In this document: positions 1-7,676 of the stretch, piece by piece | Position numbering within the stretch: position 1 is the stretch's first letter | How the letters are laid out: every line of letters begins with the position of its first letter | Assembly (NCBI GenBank): GCA_934617135.1 | Contig: CAKTUC010000031.1 | Span: 1-14,070, forward strand | Reading direction: 5' to 3' | DNA: 14,070 bases | DNA from: an uncultured Collinsella sp. | GTDB taxonomy: Bacteria; Actinomycetota; Coriobacteriia; Coriobacteriales; Coriobacteriaceae | The notes under the pieces: generated by a model | What the model saw: the letters and a program-made list of their open reading frames with translations, nothing else | Told to the model about the DNA's origin: nothing | The model's database searches: none | Made by a program: the position numbers and the translations under genes

Positions 1-935
1 TCCCAGTACTCAATCGCCGCATGCTCGCGAATGCGCGCCATGTCCTCGTTGGGCAGAATCACAAACTGCTGGTTGGTAGGCGTCTCCAAGAAGAACTGGT
101 AGCCGCGCTCGTGCAGCACGCGACGAAGGGCCTTCGCGGTCTCAATCGCCTGACGGCCGATCTCAAAATACAGGCCATCGGTAAAGAGCGCCTCAAACTG
201 GACGCCCGTCAGGCGGCCCTTGGCCAGCAGCGCGCCATGCTGCTTAATGCGCGGAATGGGATGTGCCGGAGCGTGCATGCCACAGAACACCACGGCCTCG
301 CCGCACAGAGCGCCGCACTTGGTGCCGCCGATGTAGAACACGTCGCACAGCTGCGCCAGCTCGGGCAGGGTGATGTCGCACTCATCGGCCGCCAGTGCAT
401 AAGCCAGGCGGGCACCATCCACAAACAGCGGAATCTCGCGCTTCTGGCACACCGCGTGAATCGCCGCCAGCTCGGCCTTGGAATACAGCGTGCCGTACTC
501 GGTCGACAGGCTCACGTACACGGCACCCGGGAACACCGTGTGCTCGTAGCTCTCGTTCTCGTAAAACACCTGGATATAGTTCTCAAGGTCCTCGGCGTGC
601 ATCTTGCCCTCGTAGCCGGGGATGGTGAGCACCTTGTGACCGCCAAACTCGATAGCGCCCGCCTCGTGGCAGGCAACGTGGCCGGTCTCGGCGGCAACCA
701 CGCCCTCGTACGGCGCGAGCAGCATGTCAATCACCGTCGCGTTGGCCTGCGTGCCGCCCACCAGCAAAAACACGTCGGCATCGGGGGCCTGACAGGCCTC
801 GCGGATAAGCTCCTTGGCACGCTCGGTGTGCGTATCGGTGCCGTAGCCGGGCTGCGGCTCCATGTTGGTGTCGACGAGCGCTTGCAGCACCGCTGGATGT
901 GCGCCGTGGGAATAGTCGTTGTTGAACGCGAGCAT
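1..935 (-). CDS. Low-specificity threonine aldolase family protein (PLP-dependent), 3' end cut off by the window
   Basis: The protein probably cleaves L-threonine or L-allo-threonine to glycine and acetaldehyde in the cytosol, using pyridoxal phosphate (PLP). The visible 311 residues have the family layout: an N-terminal MLAFNNDYSHGAHP with the following GYGTDTHTE segment, the cofactor-stacking histidine region TGHVACHEAGAIE (residues 84-96), the aspartate in FVDGARLAYA (D173, expected to contact the pyridine nitrogen), and the Schiff-base lysine in YIGGTKCGALCGE (K206). About 30 residues and the stop codon lie beyond base 1. The ATG at 935-933 is preceded by AGAGAGG at a good distance. It follows the PAP2-type gene by 45 bp with no terminator between them, so the two are probably co-transcribed. 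Beta-eliminating lyases share this fold, so the exact substrate is family-level inference. Confidence 0.92.
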   Translation of the reverse strand, partial: MLAFNNDYSHGAHPAVLQALVDTNMEPQPGYGTDTHTERAKELIREACQAPDADVFLLVGGTQANATVIDMLLAPYEGVVAAETGHVACHEAGAIEFGGHKVLTIPGYEGKMHAEDLENYIQVFYENESYEHTVFPGAVYVSLSTEYGTLYSKAELAAIHAVCQKREIPLFVDGARLAYALAADECDITLPELAQLCDVFYIGGTKCGALCGEAVVFCGMHAPAHPIPRIKQHGALLAKGRLTGVQFEALFTDGLYFEIGRQAIETAKALRRVLHERGYQFFLETPTNQQFVILPNEDMARIREHAAIEYW

Positions 936-980
936 GGCAATCCTCTCTTACCGGGTATCGGCCAGATGATTCAAACGGAG

Positions 981-1844
981 CTATTGTACGCCGTTGGGAT
1001 AGGCAATGCGCGCGGCAAGGCACTCAAGTGCCAGTACTAGAGCAAAACCGCAGCTCACATCGGTCAAAAAATGCGCGCCGATCACGATGCGGCCAAAGGC
1101 GACGAGTGCTGCGACCACAGCCGCGGCCCAAAAGACCACGCGGCGGCGCAACGGCTTTTCCGTAAAGGCAGCCGCGGGAAGCCCGGCAAGCATCAGGCCG
1201 ATCGCCGCATGCGCGGTGTGACCGCTCGCAAACGACTTAAAGCCGTCCTTGATCACGCCGGCCGCAATATAGCTCCACTTGTCGGGGTTGCCGATCACCC
1301 ACCACGGCTGAAAATTGAGCCCCGGCGTGACCTCGATCACACGCATGCGCGGGCGCGACCACAGTGGCTTAACGATGACGTTGAGGATAATGGCCTGAGC
1401 GACCCACACAGCAAGCACCATCAACGCCCAGCGCGTGAGCTCGTCGGGCGAGGTTTTGCGCGTAAGGCGATAGACGATGAGGTTGGCGGCGATGACCAGC
1501 ACAAATGTCAGTACCAACTGGACCGCGACGAGCTTGCCGCCAACCCGCAGGGACGAAATGATCTCGTAGCCGGCCAGGCCAACATTGACGAGGATGCCGA
1601 GCACGGCGAGCCATTTGCTCGCCCTGGAATCGGGGCGCACCGCGCGCACGAGCATAATGCCCGCGACGCTCGCCGTCAGCTCAAACGGCAGCTCGCCAGC
1701 AGCCTCGATAAAGCGGCCGTACATACTGGCGATGTTGAACAGCGCACTCGAGATTTGGTAATCGAAGAAGCTGCCCGTGAGCAGGCAAAGGGCCAGGATA
1801 GCCGCAATAATGGCGGCGTCTTTCTTATAGATGTACCCGAACAT
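981..1844 (-). CDS. PAP2-superfamily integral membrane phosphatase
   Basis: This 287-residue polytopic membrane protein carries the three PAP2 (type 2 phosphatidic acid phosphatase) signature blocks. They are K159-P-L-W-S-R-P-R (a shortened first motif), FASGHTAHA (residues 205-213, containing the SGH core) and GRIVIGAHFLTDV (251-263, containing the R, H and D of the third motif). Members remove phosphate from lipid phosphates or undecaprenyl pyrophosphate at the outer membrane face; the substrate cannot be read from the sequence. About six hydrophobic segments are visible, including residues 11-25, 106-125, 140-158 and 236-250. The start at 1844 is chosen over an upstream GTG at 1904 because GAAAGGATGCC places a good ribosome site directly before ATG, and the upstream extension would run through a 23-bp palindrome. 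It sits between mfd and a threonine aldolase gene, probably in one transcript. Confidence 0.87.
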   Translation of the reverse strand: MFGYIYKKDAAIIAAILALCLLTGSFFDYQISSALFNIASMYGRFIEAAGELPFELTASVAGIMLVRAVRPDSRASKWLAVLGILVNVGLAGYEIISSLRVGGKLVAVQLVLTFVLVIAANLIVYRLTRKTSPDELTRWALMVLAVWVAQAIILNVIVKPLWSRPRMRVIEVTPGLNFQPWWVIGNPDKWSYIAAGVIKDGFKSFASGHTAHAAIGLMLAGLPAAAFTEKPLRRRVVFWAAAVVAALVAFGRIVIGAHFLTDVSCGFALVLALECLAARIAYPNGVQ

Positions 1845-1881
1845 GGCATCCTTTCGGTCGGGCAGAAGGTCAGCCAGCGAC

Positions 1882-1904
1882 GTGGTGGGACATTGTCCCA
1901 CCAC
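1882..1904. repeat. 23-bp palindrome between mfd and the PAP2 gene
   Basis: The 11-base arms GTGGTGGGACA and TGTCCCACCAC are perfect reverse complements around a single central T. The sequence starts 12 bp downstream of the mfd stop codon and ends 38 bp before the PAP2 start. No T-run follows on the minus strand, so it is not a standard intrinsic terminator. It could be an RNA hairpin of about 8 bp that protects or processes the transcript, or an operator for a dimeric regulator. The structure is seen directly; the role is unknown. Confidence 0.7.
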
Positions 1905-1916
1905 GCCCCTTACTTG

Positions 1917-4900
1917 TTAATCATCATCACTGGCGCCCAATTGCTGCAGCAGCATAAGCGCGGCTGCGACGGGACCGGTGCCGTCGTTGGCATCGAGGCC
2001 GCGGCCCAGGCCGCTGCCCGCACCGGCGCCCGCCTTGTAGGGCACCGACAGCTTGCGGCTCTTGGGGAAGTTCACCGCGCCGTAGCGATTCTTGAGCTCA
2101 AAGGCCACCTTCTTGGGCACGTCGACGCCCAGGAAGGTAATGCGCCCGCCGCTGAGTGTGACGCTCTCGAGCCCCAGACGCTCGCCGCGAATGCGGATAC
2201 GCGCGCGATTGAACAGGTTGAGTCCCGCCAACGGCAGCTCGCCGTGCGCGGCCTCGGTCTCCTCCTGCACCTCGTCGATGCTCTCCAGGTCCTCTGCCGC
2301 CGCGAGCTTTCGGTACACGAGCACGCGCTGATCCACCGCTGGCATGTACTCCTCGGACAGGAAGTAGTCGGCCGGCAGGTTGATGCCCACGCTCGCCGCC
2401 TCCACGCCGGCGTCGTCATCGCCGCGCGCCTCGGCCACGGCCTGTCCCAGCATCTGCGTAAACAGATCAAAGCCCACGCTCGACAGGTTACCGTGCTGCT
2501 CGGCACCCATAAGCGAGCCTGCGCCGCGGATCTCCAGGTCGCGCATGGCGATACGCATGCCGCTGCCCAGGTCCTGGAACTCGGAAAGCGCGGTCAGGCG
2601 CGCCGTGGCCTCCTCGGTCAGCGGCAGCTCGCCGGGGAACATAAAGTACGCGTAGGCCTGCGTGGCCGAGCGGCCCACGCGGCCCTTGAGCTGGTAGAGC
2701 TGTGCTAGACCCAGGCGCTGCGAGTCCTCGATAATGAGCGTGTTGGCCGTCGCGTTGTCGATACCGCTCTCCACGATGGTCGTGGCGATAAGCACGTCGA
2801 TCTTTTTGGTCGCGAACTCGATCATCACGTCCTCGACCTCGCGCGGGCTCATCTTGCCGTGCGCCACGCCCACGCGCGCCTCGGGCGCGGCCTCGTGCAC
2901 GCGCGCCACGGCGTCGTCGATGGTCTTGACGCGGTTGGACACGTAGTACACCTGACCGCCGCGGCCCACCTCAAGGCGAATCGCCGCGCTCACCACATCG
3001 GGGTCGTACTCCCCCACGTGTACGATCACGGGCCGGCGCCCGGTCGGCGGCGTGGTGATCAGGCTCATATCGCGCACGCCGCTCGTGGCCATCTGCATGG
3101 TTCGCGGAATGGGCGTTGCCGAAAGCGTGAGCACGTCGATCTGCTCGCGCAGGTTCTTGAGCTGCTCCTTGTGCTGCACGCCAAAGCGCTGCTCCTCGTC
3201 GATAATCACCAGGCCCAGGTTCTTGGGGTTCACATCGGCCGAAAGCAGACGGTGCGTACCGATGAGCACATCAATCGTGCCCTCGGCAAACGCCTTGAGC
3301 GCGCGCTTTTGCTGCGCCGGCGTGCGGAAGCGGCTGAGCACCTCGACCTCCAGGCCAAACGGGGCAAAGCGCTCAAAGAATGTCTCGTAGTGCTGTTGGG
3401 CCAGAATGGTCGTGGGGCAGAGCACCATGACCTGGCGGCCGGAGTCAACGCACTTAAAGGCCGCGCGCAGGGCGACCTCGGTCTTGCCAAAGCCCACGTC
3501 GCCGCACAGCAGGCGGTCCATGGGCTTGGGTGCCTCCATGTCCGCCTTAATGTCGGCGATGGCCTCCAGCTGGTCGCGCGTCTCGTCGTAGGGGAAGCTC
3601 TCCTCCATCTCAATCTGCTCGGGTGTGTCGGGCGGGCAGGCGATACCGGTGATCGAAGAGCGGCGCGTATACAGGTCGACCAGGTCAAACGCCAGTTTTT
3701 TGGCGTTCTTGCGCGCCTTGTTGGTGGCACGCGTCCAGTCGGCGGTGTTGAGCCTGGTCAGACGCGGCTTATCGCCGTCGGGACCAACGTAGCGCGTGAT
3801 ACGGTCGACCTGCTCGAGCGGCACGTAGAGCTTGTCGCCGTCGGCGTATTCCAGCAAAAAGTAGTCGCGCTCCTTGCCGCCCACTTCCTGGCGCGCGATC
3901 TCGCTAAAGAGCGCGATGCCGTGGGTGGCATGAACGACGTAGTCGCCCGGCTTAAACGGGAACGTGATCTGCGTAATGTCAACCTTGCGGCGGCTGCGCG
4001 CGCGGTTGGCGTCCATGCGCGCGTTGAGGTCGGCGATCGAGAACACGGCCAGGTTGGCGTCGGGCACCACCACGCCCTGCGGCAGGGCGGCGTCCACAAA
4101 GGTCACGCGCCCGCGCGAGATGGTGGGCACGGCGGCGCCGGCAGCGGCCTGGGCGGCACCGGCCTCAAGCGAGCGGGCGTTGAGCGCGTCGGCCTTGCGC
4201 TCACGGATTGAGGCATGGGCCTCCTGGCGGGCAGTGCGATCGGCAGAGTCCGCCGCCGCCACGCGCACACGGTCGCCGATAAGGCCCGCGTTTTCGGGCG
4301 CCGCGGTCAGCGACTCCTCAAAGGTAATACCCTCGTCGCCAAAGGTGAGCTCCATCGACTCGCGCGCACCGCGGTCGGGGATGGCAAACACGCAGGCATA
4401 GCGCTTGCCCACGACCTCCTGGATGCGCGTCATAAAACGGTTGTCCGAGCCTGCGATGGAAGGCTGCTCAATCTTGAGCTCGGCCGTCACCGCACCGCCG
4501 GCACGGATGAGGCTCACATAGTTTAGGCGCTGCTGGGAACCAAAATCGAGTTGCTGGGCACGCACGTACAGGCCGTCCAGACGGTCGACCCCTGCCTCGC
4601 CGGCACGTGCCTCGATATCCTCGTAGGCGCGCAGGCAATCGTCGAACAGCGAGCGCGGCTCGGACAGCACCACGAGCGCCTTGCCGCTCACATGCGACAG
4701 CGGGCTCACGGTCTGACCGTACATCACCGGCAAAAAGCGATCGAGCTCGGGCGTGACGATGCGCGCATCCACCATCTCGAGCAGCGCCGCCAACTTGCTG
4801 TCGTCCTGGCTGGCGCGGTAGAGCGCCACATGCATGTTGTGGACGGCGTCGTCGGTGAGCGCCAGCTCGCGACAGGGGAAGATTTCGATGCTGTCCTCGT

Positions 4901-5549
4901 TGCCGATGGTCTGCCCCGTGGAACTCACCATGCGGCGGATGCGGTCGATCTCATCGCCGAAAAACTCAATGCGCACGGGTGCCTTTTCCTGCGCCGGGAA
5001 CACCTCGACGGTGTCGCCGTGCACGCGGAACAGACCAGGCGCGTCGGCAGCGCCGGCATTGGTGTAGCCCATGCCCACCAGGCGCTGCGGTACCTCGTCA
5101 AAGGGAATCTCCTCGCCCACCGCAAAGGTGGTGGACTCCCAGTAGCGGCTCTCGACCGGCGGCACGCAACGCAGCAGCGCGCGGGCCGAGGCGACCATGA
5201 TGCAGTTGTCGCCGCGCACGATGCGCCCCAGCGCCTCGCAGCGTTGGGCCACCACGGCATCGTCGGGCGCCTGCTCGCGCCATGGATAGTCCTTGCGCTC
5301 GGGGAAGCGGCACACGTGCGTCAGGCCCACATAGGCAGCCAAGCTACGCGCGGCGCGATCGGCCGCGTCCTCGCCGCTCACGATATAGACCGTGGGGCGC
5401 GGGCGACGCGCAAACTGGGCGGCAGCCATAAGCGTGCGACCCGACTGCGACACGGCCAGCGTCACGTCCTCGCCGGCATCGAGTCCAGCCTCGACGGTCT
5501 GCAGCGCCTCGGCAGTGTAGAGCTGCGCAGCTATACGGTGAATGAGCAT
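1917..5549 (-). CDS. mfd: Transcription-repair coupling factor Mfd
   Basis: Mfd removes RNA polymerase stalled at DNA lesions and recruits UvrA for nucleotide-excision repair. The 1210 residues match the usual 1100-1200 with all domains in order: a UvrB-like N-terminus lacking ATPase motifs (about 1-400), the RNA-polymerase interaction domain near FKPGDYVVHATHGIALF (531-547), then the RecG-like superfamily 2 translocase. Translocase motifs visible are GDVGFGKT (683-690), the DEEQ box (784-787), LTLSATPIPRT, and QLKGRVGRS near 953-961, followed by the autoinhibitory C-terminal domain. An alanine- and charge-rich stretch (about 431-475) precedes the polymerase-binding domain, and a glycine-rich stretch (about 1172-1186) lies near the C-terminus; both look like low-complexity linkers. 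The start at 5549 has GGAGGAACAGC before ATG, better than a start nine codons upstream. A hairpin lies in its leader and a strong terminator separates it from the gene upstream. Confidence 0.98.
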   Translation of the reverse strand: MLIHRIAAQLYTAEALQTVEAGLDAGEDVTLAVSQSGRTLMAAAQFARRPRPTVYIVSGEDAADRAARSLAAYVGLTHVCRFPERKDYPWREQAPDDAVVAQRCEALGRIVRGDNCIMVASARALLRCVPPVESRYWESTTFAVGEEIPFDEVPQRLVGMGYTNAGAADAPGLFRVHGDTVEVFPAQEKAPVRIEFFGDEIDRIRRMVSSTGQTIGNEDSIEIFPCRELALTDDAVHNMHVALYRASQDDSKLAALLEMVDARIVTPELDRFLPVMYGQTVSPLSHVSGKALVVLSEPRSLFDDCLRAYEDIEARAGEAGVDRLDGLYVRAQQLDFGSQQRLNYVSLIRAGGAVTAELKIEQPSIAGSDNRFMTRIQEVVGKRYACVFAIPDRGARESMELTFGDEGITFEESLTAAPENAGLIGDRVRVAAADSADRTARQEAHASIRERKADALNARSLEAGAAQAAAGAAVPTISRGRVTFVDAALPQGVVVPDANLAVFSIADLNARMDANRARSRRKVDITQITFPFKPGDYVVHATHGIALFSEIARQEVGGKERDYFLLEYADGDKLYVPLEQVDRITRYVGPDGDKPRLTRLNTADWTRATNKARKNAKKLAFDLVDLYTRRSSITGIACPPDTPEQIEMEESFPYDETRDQLEAIADIKADMEAPKPMDRLLCGDVGFGKTEVALRAAFKCVDSGRQVMVLCPTTILAQQHYETFFERFAPFGLEVEVLSRFRTPAQQKRALKAFAEGTIDVLIGTHRLLSADVNPKNLGLVIIDEEQRFGVQHKEQLKNLREQIDVLTLSATPIPRTMQMATSGVRDMSLITTPPTGRRPVIVHVGEYDPDVVSAAIRLEVGRGGQVYYVSNRVKTIDDAVARVHEAAPEARVGVAHGKMSPREVEDVMIEFATKKIDVLIATTIVESGIDNATANTLIIEDSQRLGLAQLYQLKGRVGRSATQAYAYFMFPGELPLTEEATARLTALSEFQDLGSGMRIAMRDLEIRGAGSLMGAEQHGNLSSVGFDLFTQMLGQAVAEARGDDDAGVEAASVGINLPADYFLSEEYMPAVDQRVLVYRKLAAAEDLESIDEVQEETEAAHGELPLAGLNLFNRARIRIRGERLGLESVTLSGGRITFLGVDVPKKVAFELKNRYGAVNFPKSRKLSVPYKAGAGAGSGLGRGLDANDGTGPVAAALMLLQQLGASDDD

Positions 5550-5575
5550 GCTGTTCCTCCGGCATCGCAACGCCA

Positions 5576-5602
5576 AAAGCCCGCCGGGGCAAGCTCGGCG
5601 GG
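5576..5602 (-). terminator. Hairpin plus short T-run in the mfd leader (possible attenuator)
   Basis: Seven-base arms CCCGCCG and CGGCGGG (5580-5586 and 5596-5602) enclose a 9-base loop. On the minus strand the stem is followed by TTTT at 5576-5579. It lies about 27 bp before the mfd start, downstream of the stronger terminator at 5681-5710, so it is either a second weak terminator for the zinc-ribbon gene or a leader hairpin of mfd. The T-run is short, so termination would be partial. Confidence 0.45.
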
Positions 5603-5623
5603 TCGTTCGTCAAAAATCATTGC

Positions 5624-5655
5624 TTGTCATGGTAGCGCATGGAGAGGACTCCAGC
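5624..5655 (-). promoter_or_regulatory. Weak candidate promoter for mfd
   Basis: On the minus strand TTGAGC and TACCAT lie 19 bases apart in the gap between the terminator of the zinc-ribbon gene and the mfd leader hairpin. Each matches four of six consensus bases and the spacing is long, so the call rests mainly on position: a promoter is needed here because the upstream transcript is terminated. Confidence 0.25.
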
Positions 5656-5680
5656 TCAAGCGCACGCCCAGCCCCGCAAC

Positions 5681-5710
5681 AAAAACGCCAGACGGACGAG
5701 CCGCCTGGCG
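5681..5710 (-). terminator. Intrinsic terminator of the zinc-ribbon gene
   Basis: A 10-bp stem (5686-5695 with 5701-5710) with a 5-base loop forms on the minus strand with one G-U pair. It is followed directly by TTTTTG at 5685-5680. It starts 26 bp beyond the stop codon at 5737. The G-U pair becomes a C-A mismatch on the other strand, and the T-run is on the minus side, so the orientation is clear. Confidence 0.85.
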
Positions 5711-5736
5711 CTATCAGAGTGAGCTATACGCCGAGT

Positions 5737-6828
5737 CTAGTCGTAGACGCCCATTTTAAGCAGTGTGAAGGTCGGAGCGCCGTCACCCTGCGCGACGCGG
5801 ACCGTGCAAGTCTCAGTACGGCCCATGGATGCGTCCGCTTGAATTGCGGCAATGAACTGGTCCTTTGGCAGGCCGTAAGTGCTCTCGGGGATGTCGGAAG
5901 GAAGTAACGCACCGCCAGCACTGTAGACCTCATAGGTGAGCTCGTAGATGTTGTCGCCAAGGTCAGTCGCGCCCGTAACGATGGCACACGATGGGTTGTA
6001 ATTTCCCTGGCCGTATTCCTGCTTCAGATATAAGTACCCGTCATGCGCTTCGGCCGAATCGGCAAGCATCTGCCCACCCGACCCTTTATCAAAGGTCATG
6101 TCAGCATCCGAGAGCGTCAGACCCGTCAGGCGATTGAGTTCCCTATTGATCACATCGGTCGCCACGCGCTGGTAGTGACCGTTGTCATAGTCGCCTTTCT
6201 CGATTCGATACGGCGCGTTGTCAATAAAATGGCACCAGATAAACTTGACCAGCTTGTATTTCTCGTCATCAGAAAGTCCGTCAGTCGAATCGAAGCCGCC
6301 CGCCTGATACCAGTCCCGATCGAAGTGTTCCTCCGTAAAGTTCGACAGGAACAGATTCGCGGCGGCATAGGTTGCATGGTCATTGAGGTCGACCTTTACG
6401 CTGCTGCCCGTCTGCTCGGGCTCTTCCGGCTCTTCTCGCTCTTCGGCAGGCTTCTCCTTGGCGCTTCCCTTGTCCTTGTGCTCGGCCGAACCCTCGTCGG
6501 ACCCAAGTACGGTAATCTGCGATGAGCCACCCTGCCCAAGCGGTCCCAACACGCCGGTCAGTGCCAGCGCGGCACCGCCGGCAACGAGCACGCCCACCAC
6601 GCACATGCCGACAATCACCGCGCGCTTATGCGATTTCTTTTGTACGACACCCTGCACGGGAGGCATTCCTGCCGCCGGCATCGGCGCGGGCTCGGCGGGC
6701 GCGGCCGTCGGCATCGGCGCGGGCTCGGCGGGCGCGGCCGCCGGAAAAGCGGCGCTCATGCGTGCCCCGCAGTTCGTGCAAAAATCGGTTCCGTCGGGCA
6801 TCTCGGAGCCACACTTGGCACAAAACAT
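5737..6828 (-). CDS. Zinc-ribbon, single-TM protein with unknown extracellular domain
   Basis: I do not recognise a named family for the whole protein. The 363 residues start with a zinc ribbon (C3, C6, C17, C20 in FCAKCG and FCTNCG), followed by a Pro/Ala-rich linker with two copies of an 11-residue unit (PAEPAPMPTAA type). A basic stretch KKSHKR then precedes one membrane segment (about 70-92). Beyond it come a Lys/Glu/Pro-rich acidic linker (108-140) and a domain of about 220 residues with mixed alpha and beta character, rich in Tyr, Asp and Gly. The likely topology is ribbon inside, domain outside. The ATG at 6828 is preferred over a GTG at 6846 because the ribbon begins with it; the GAGGGG ribosome site is about 10 bases upstream, slightly far. 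A good terminator follows, and a TATGAT box with a palindrome lies upstream. A sensor or envelope-stress role is possible but unproven. Confidence 0.75.
   Translation of the reverse strand: MFCAKCGSEMPDGTDFCTNCGARMSAAFPAAAPAEPAPMPTAAPAEPAPMPAAGMPPVQGVVQKKSHKRAVIVGMCVVGVLVAGGAALALTGVLGPLGQGGSSQITVLGSDEGSAEHKDKGSAKEKPAEEREEPEEPEQTGSSVKVDLNDHATYAAANLFLSNFTEEHFDRDWYQAGGFDSTDGLSDDEKYKLVKFIWCHFIDNAPYRIEKGDYDNGHYQRVATDVINRELNRLTGLTLSDADMTFDKGSGGQMLADSAEAHDGYLYLKQEYGQGNYNPSCAIVTGATDLGDNIYELTYEVYSAGGALLPSDIPESTYGLPKDQFIAAIQADASMGRTETCTVRVAQGDGAPTFTLLKMGVYD
6676..6741. repeat. Tandem 33-bp direct repeat within the zinc-ribbon gene
   Basis: Two 33-bp units (6676-6708 and 6709-6741) differ at only the last base. 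They encode two copies of an 11-residue Pro/Ala/Glu/Met unit in the linker between zinc ribbon and membrane segment. Such near-perfect in-frame copies are prone to slippage, so the linker length may vary between strains. Confidence 0.85.
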
Positions 6829-6866
6829 ACTCGGGCATCCCCTCACAACAAACGGTATCTGTCGCC

Positions 6867-6906
6867 ATCATATTGAGCCTTCGCAGCCCAAATGTGTTGC
6901 GCAACA
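6867..6906 (-). promoter_or_regulatory. Candidate promoter and operator for the zinc-ribbon gene
   Basis: A TATGAT box (minus strand, 6872-6867) lies about 38 bp before the start codon. A perfect 12-bp palindrome TGTTGCGCAACA (6895-6906) covers the place where the -35 element would be. No good -35 hexamer is visible at standard spacing, which fits a promoter needing an activator or controlled by a repressor. No clear terminator separates it from nth, so read-through from nth is also possible. Confidence 0.4.
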
Positions 6907-6947
6907 TTAGTCGCCGTCTTCGGGTGCCGGCAAAACGCGCCGGGCCC

Positions 6948-7613
6948 CTACCCCATCACCCGTACGCTGGGGCACAAATCCGCCAGCGGGCACTCGTCGC
7001 ACTTGGGCTTACGGGCATCGCAAATCTCACGACCAAAGGTGATCCACTGGTGGTTGACCGACTCCCAATACTCGTGCGGCAAAATCTTGAGCAGATCTTG
7101 CTCGGTCTTGAGCGGCTCTTTGGCGTGCGTCTTGGGACTCAGCATCAGGCGGTGCGCGATGCGGTTGACGTGCGTATCGACCGCGATGCCCTCAACAATG
7201 CCAAATCCCACGTTGAGCACGATGTTCGCCGTCTTGCGTCCCACGCCCGGCAGCTTCACGAGTTCCTTCATGTCGGCCGGCACCTCGCCACCGTAATCGG
7301 CGACGATCATCTGCGCGGCCTCGACGGCATGCTTGGCTTTGCTCTTGTAGAAGCCGAGTGACTTGATGGTGTCTGCCACGTCAGCCACGCGCGCCCCGGC
7401 CATGGCCTCGGGCGTGGGCCACTGGGCAAACAGCTTTGGCGTCACCTTGTTGACCTGTGCGTCGGTCGTCTGAGCCGAGAGCAGCACCGCGATCAGCAGC
7501 CTAAAGGGATTCTCGTGGTCCAAGAAGCACTCGACCGGGCCATAGCGACGGTTAAGGCGCTCGCACACCTCGATGGCGCGCTCGCGTTTGGCGGCATTGG
7601 TCTCGCGTGGCAT
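6948..7613 (-). CDS. nth: Endonuclease III, DNA glycosylase/AP lyase
   Basis: Nth removes oxidised pyrimidines and nicks the abasic site in base-excision repair. The 221 residues are close to the family's usual length (about 210). The helix-hairpin-helix LPGVGRKTA (121-129) holds the catalytic lysine K127. The catalytic aspartate is D146 in AVDTHVNRI. The C-terminal iron-sulfur loop C198-x6-C205-x2-C208-x5-C214 is intact, and the LSAQTTD segment (45-51) is typical. The ATG at 7613 is chosen over a start nine codons upstream because GAGGAG lies five bases before it. It follows the ABC exporter by 63 bp with no terminator, so the two probably share a transcript. Confidence 0.97.
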   Translation of the reverse strand: MPRETNAAKRERAIEVCERLNRRYGPVECFLDHENPFRLLIAVLLSAQTTDAQVNKVTPKLFAQWPTPEAMAGARVADVADTIKSLGFYKSKAKHAVEAAQMIVADYGGEVPADMKELVKLPGVGRKTANIVLNVGFGIVEGIAVDTHVNRIAHRLMLSPKTHAKEPLKTEQDLLKILPHEYWESVNHQWITFGREICDARKPKCDECPLADLCPSVRVMG

Positions 7614-7676
7614 AACGACTCCTCGACTCGGCAGAAACATAACTTCCCGGAAACGATTGTCCCACGTACGGGGGCC

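Noticed and set aside
1071-2708. Long plus-strand open frame of 545 codons opposite pap2 and mfd, with similar ones at 21-1040, 2859-4211, 4551-5759, 7515-8762 and 9622-11127
   Set aside because: These are the antisense of well-supported genes in GC-rich DNA, where the reverse frame rarely meets stop codons. Their translations are rich in His, Arg, Ala and Gln with no recognisable motif, and no ribosome sites support them.
6907-6947. Possible terminator between nth and the zinc-ribbon gene
   Set aside because: The only hairpin (CCGGC with GCCGG) has five base pairs and no T-run follows on the minus strand.
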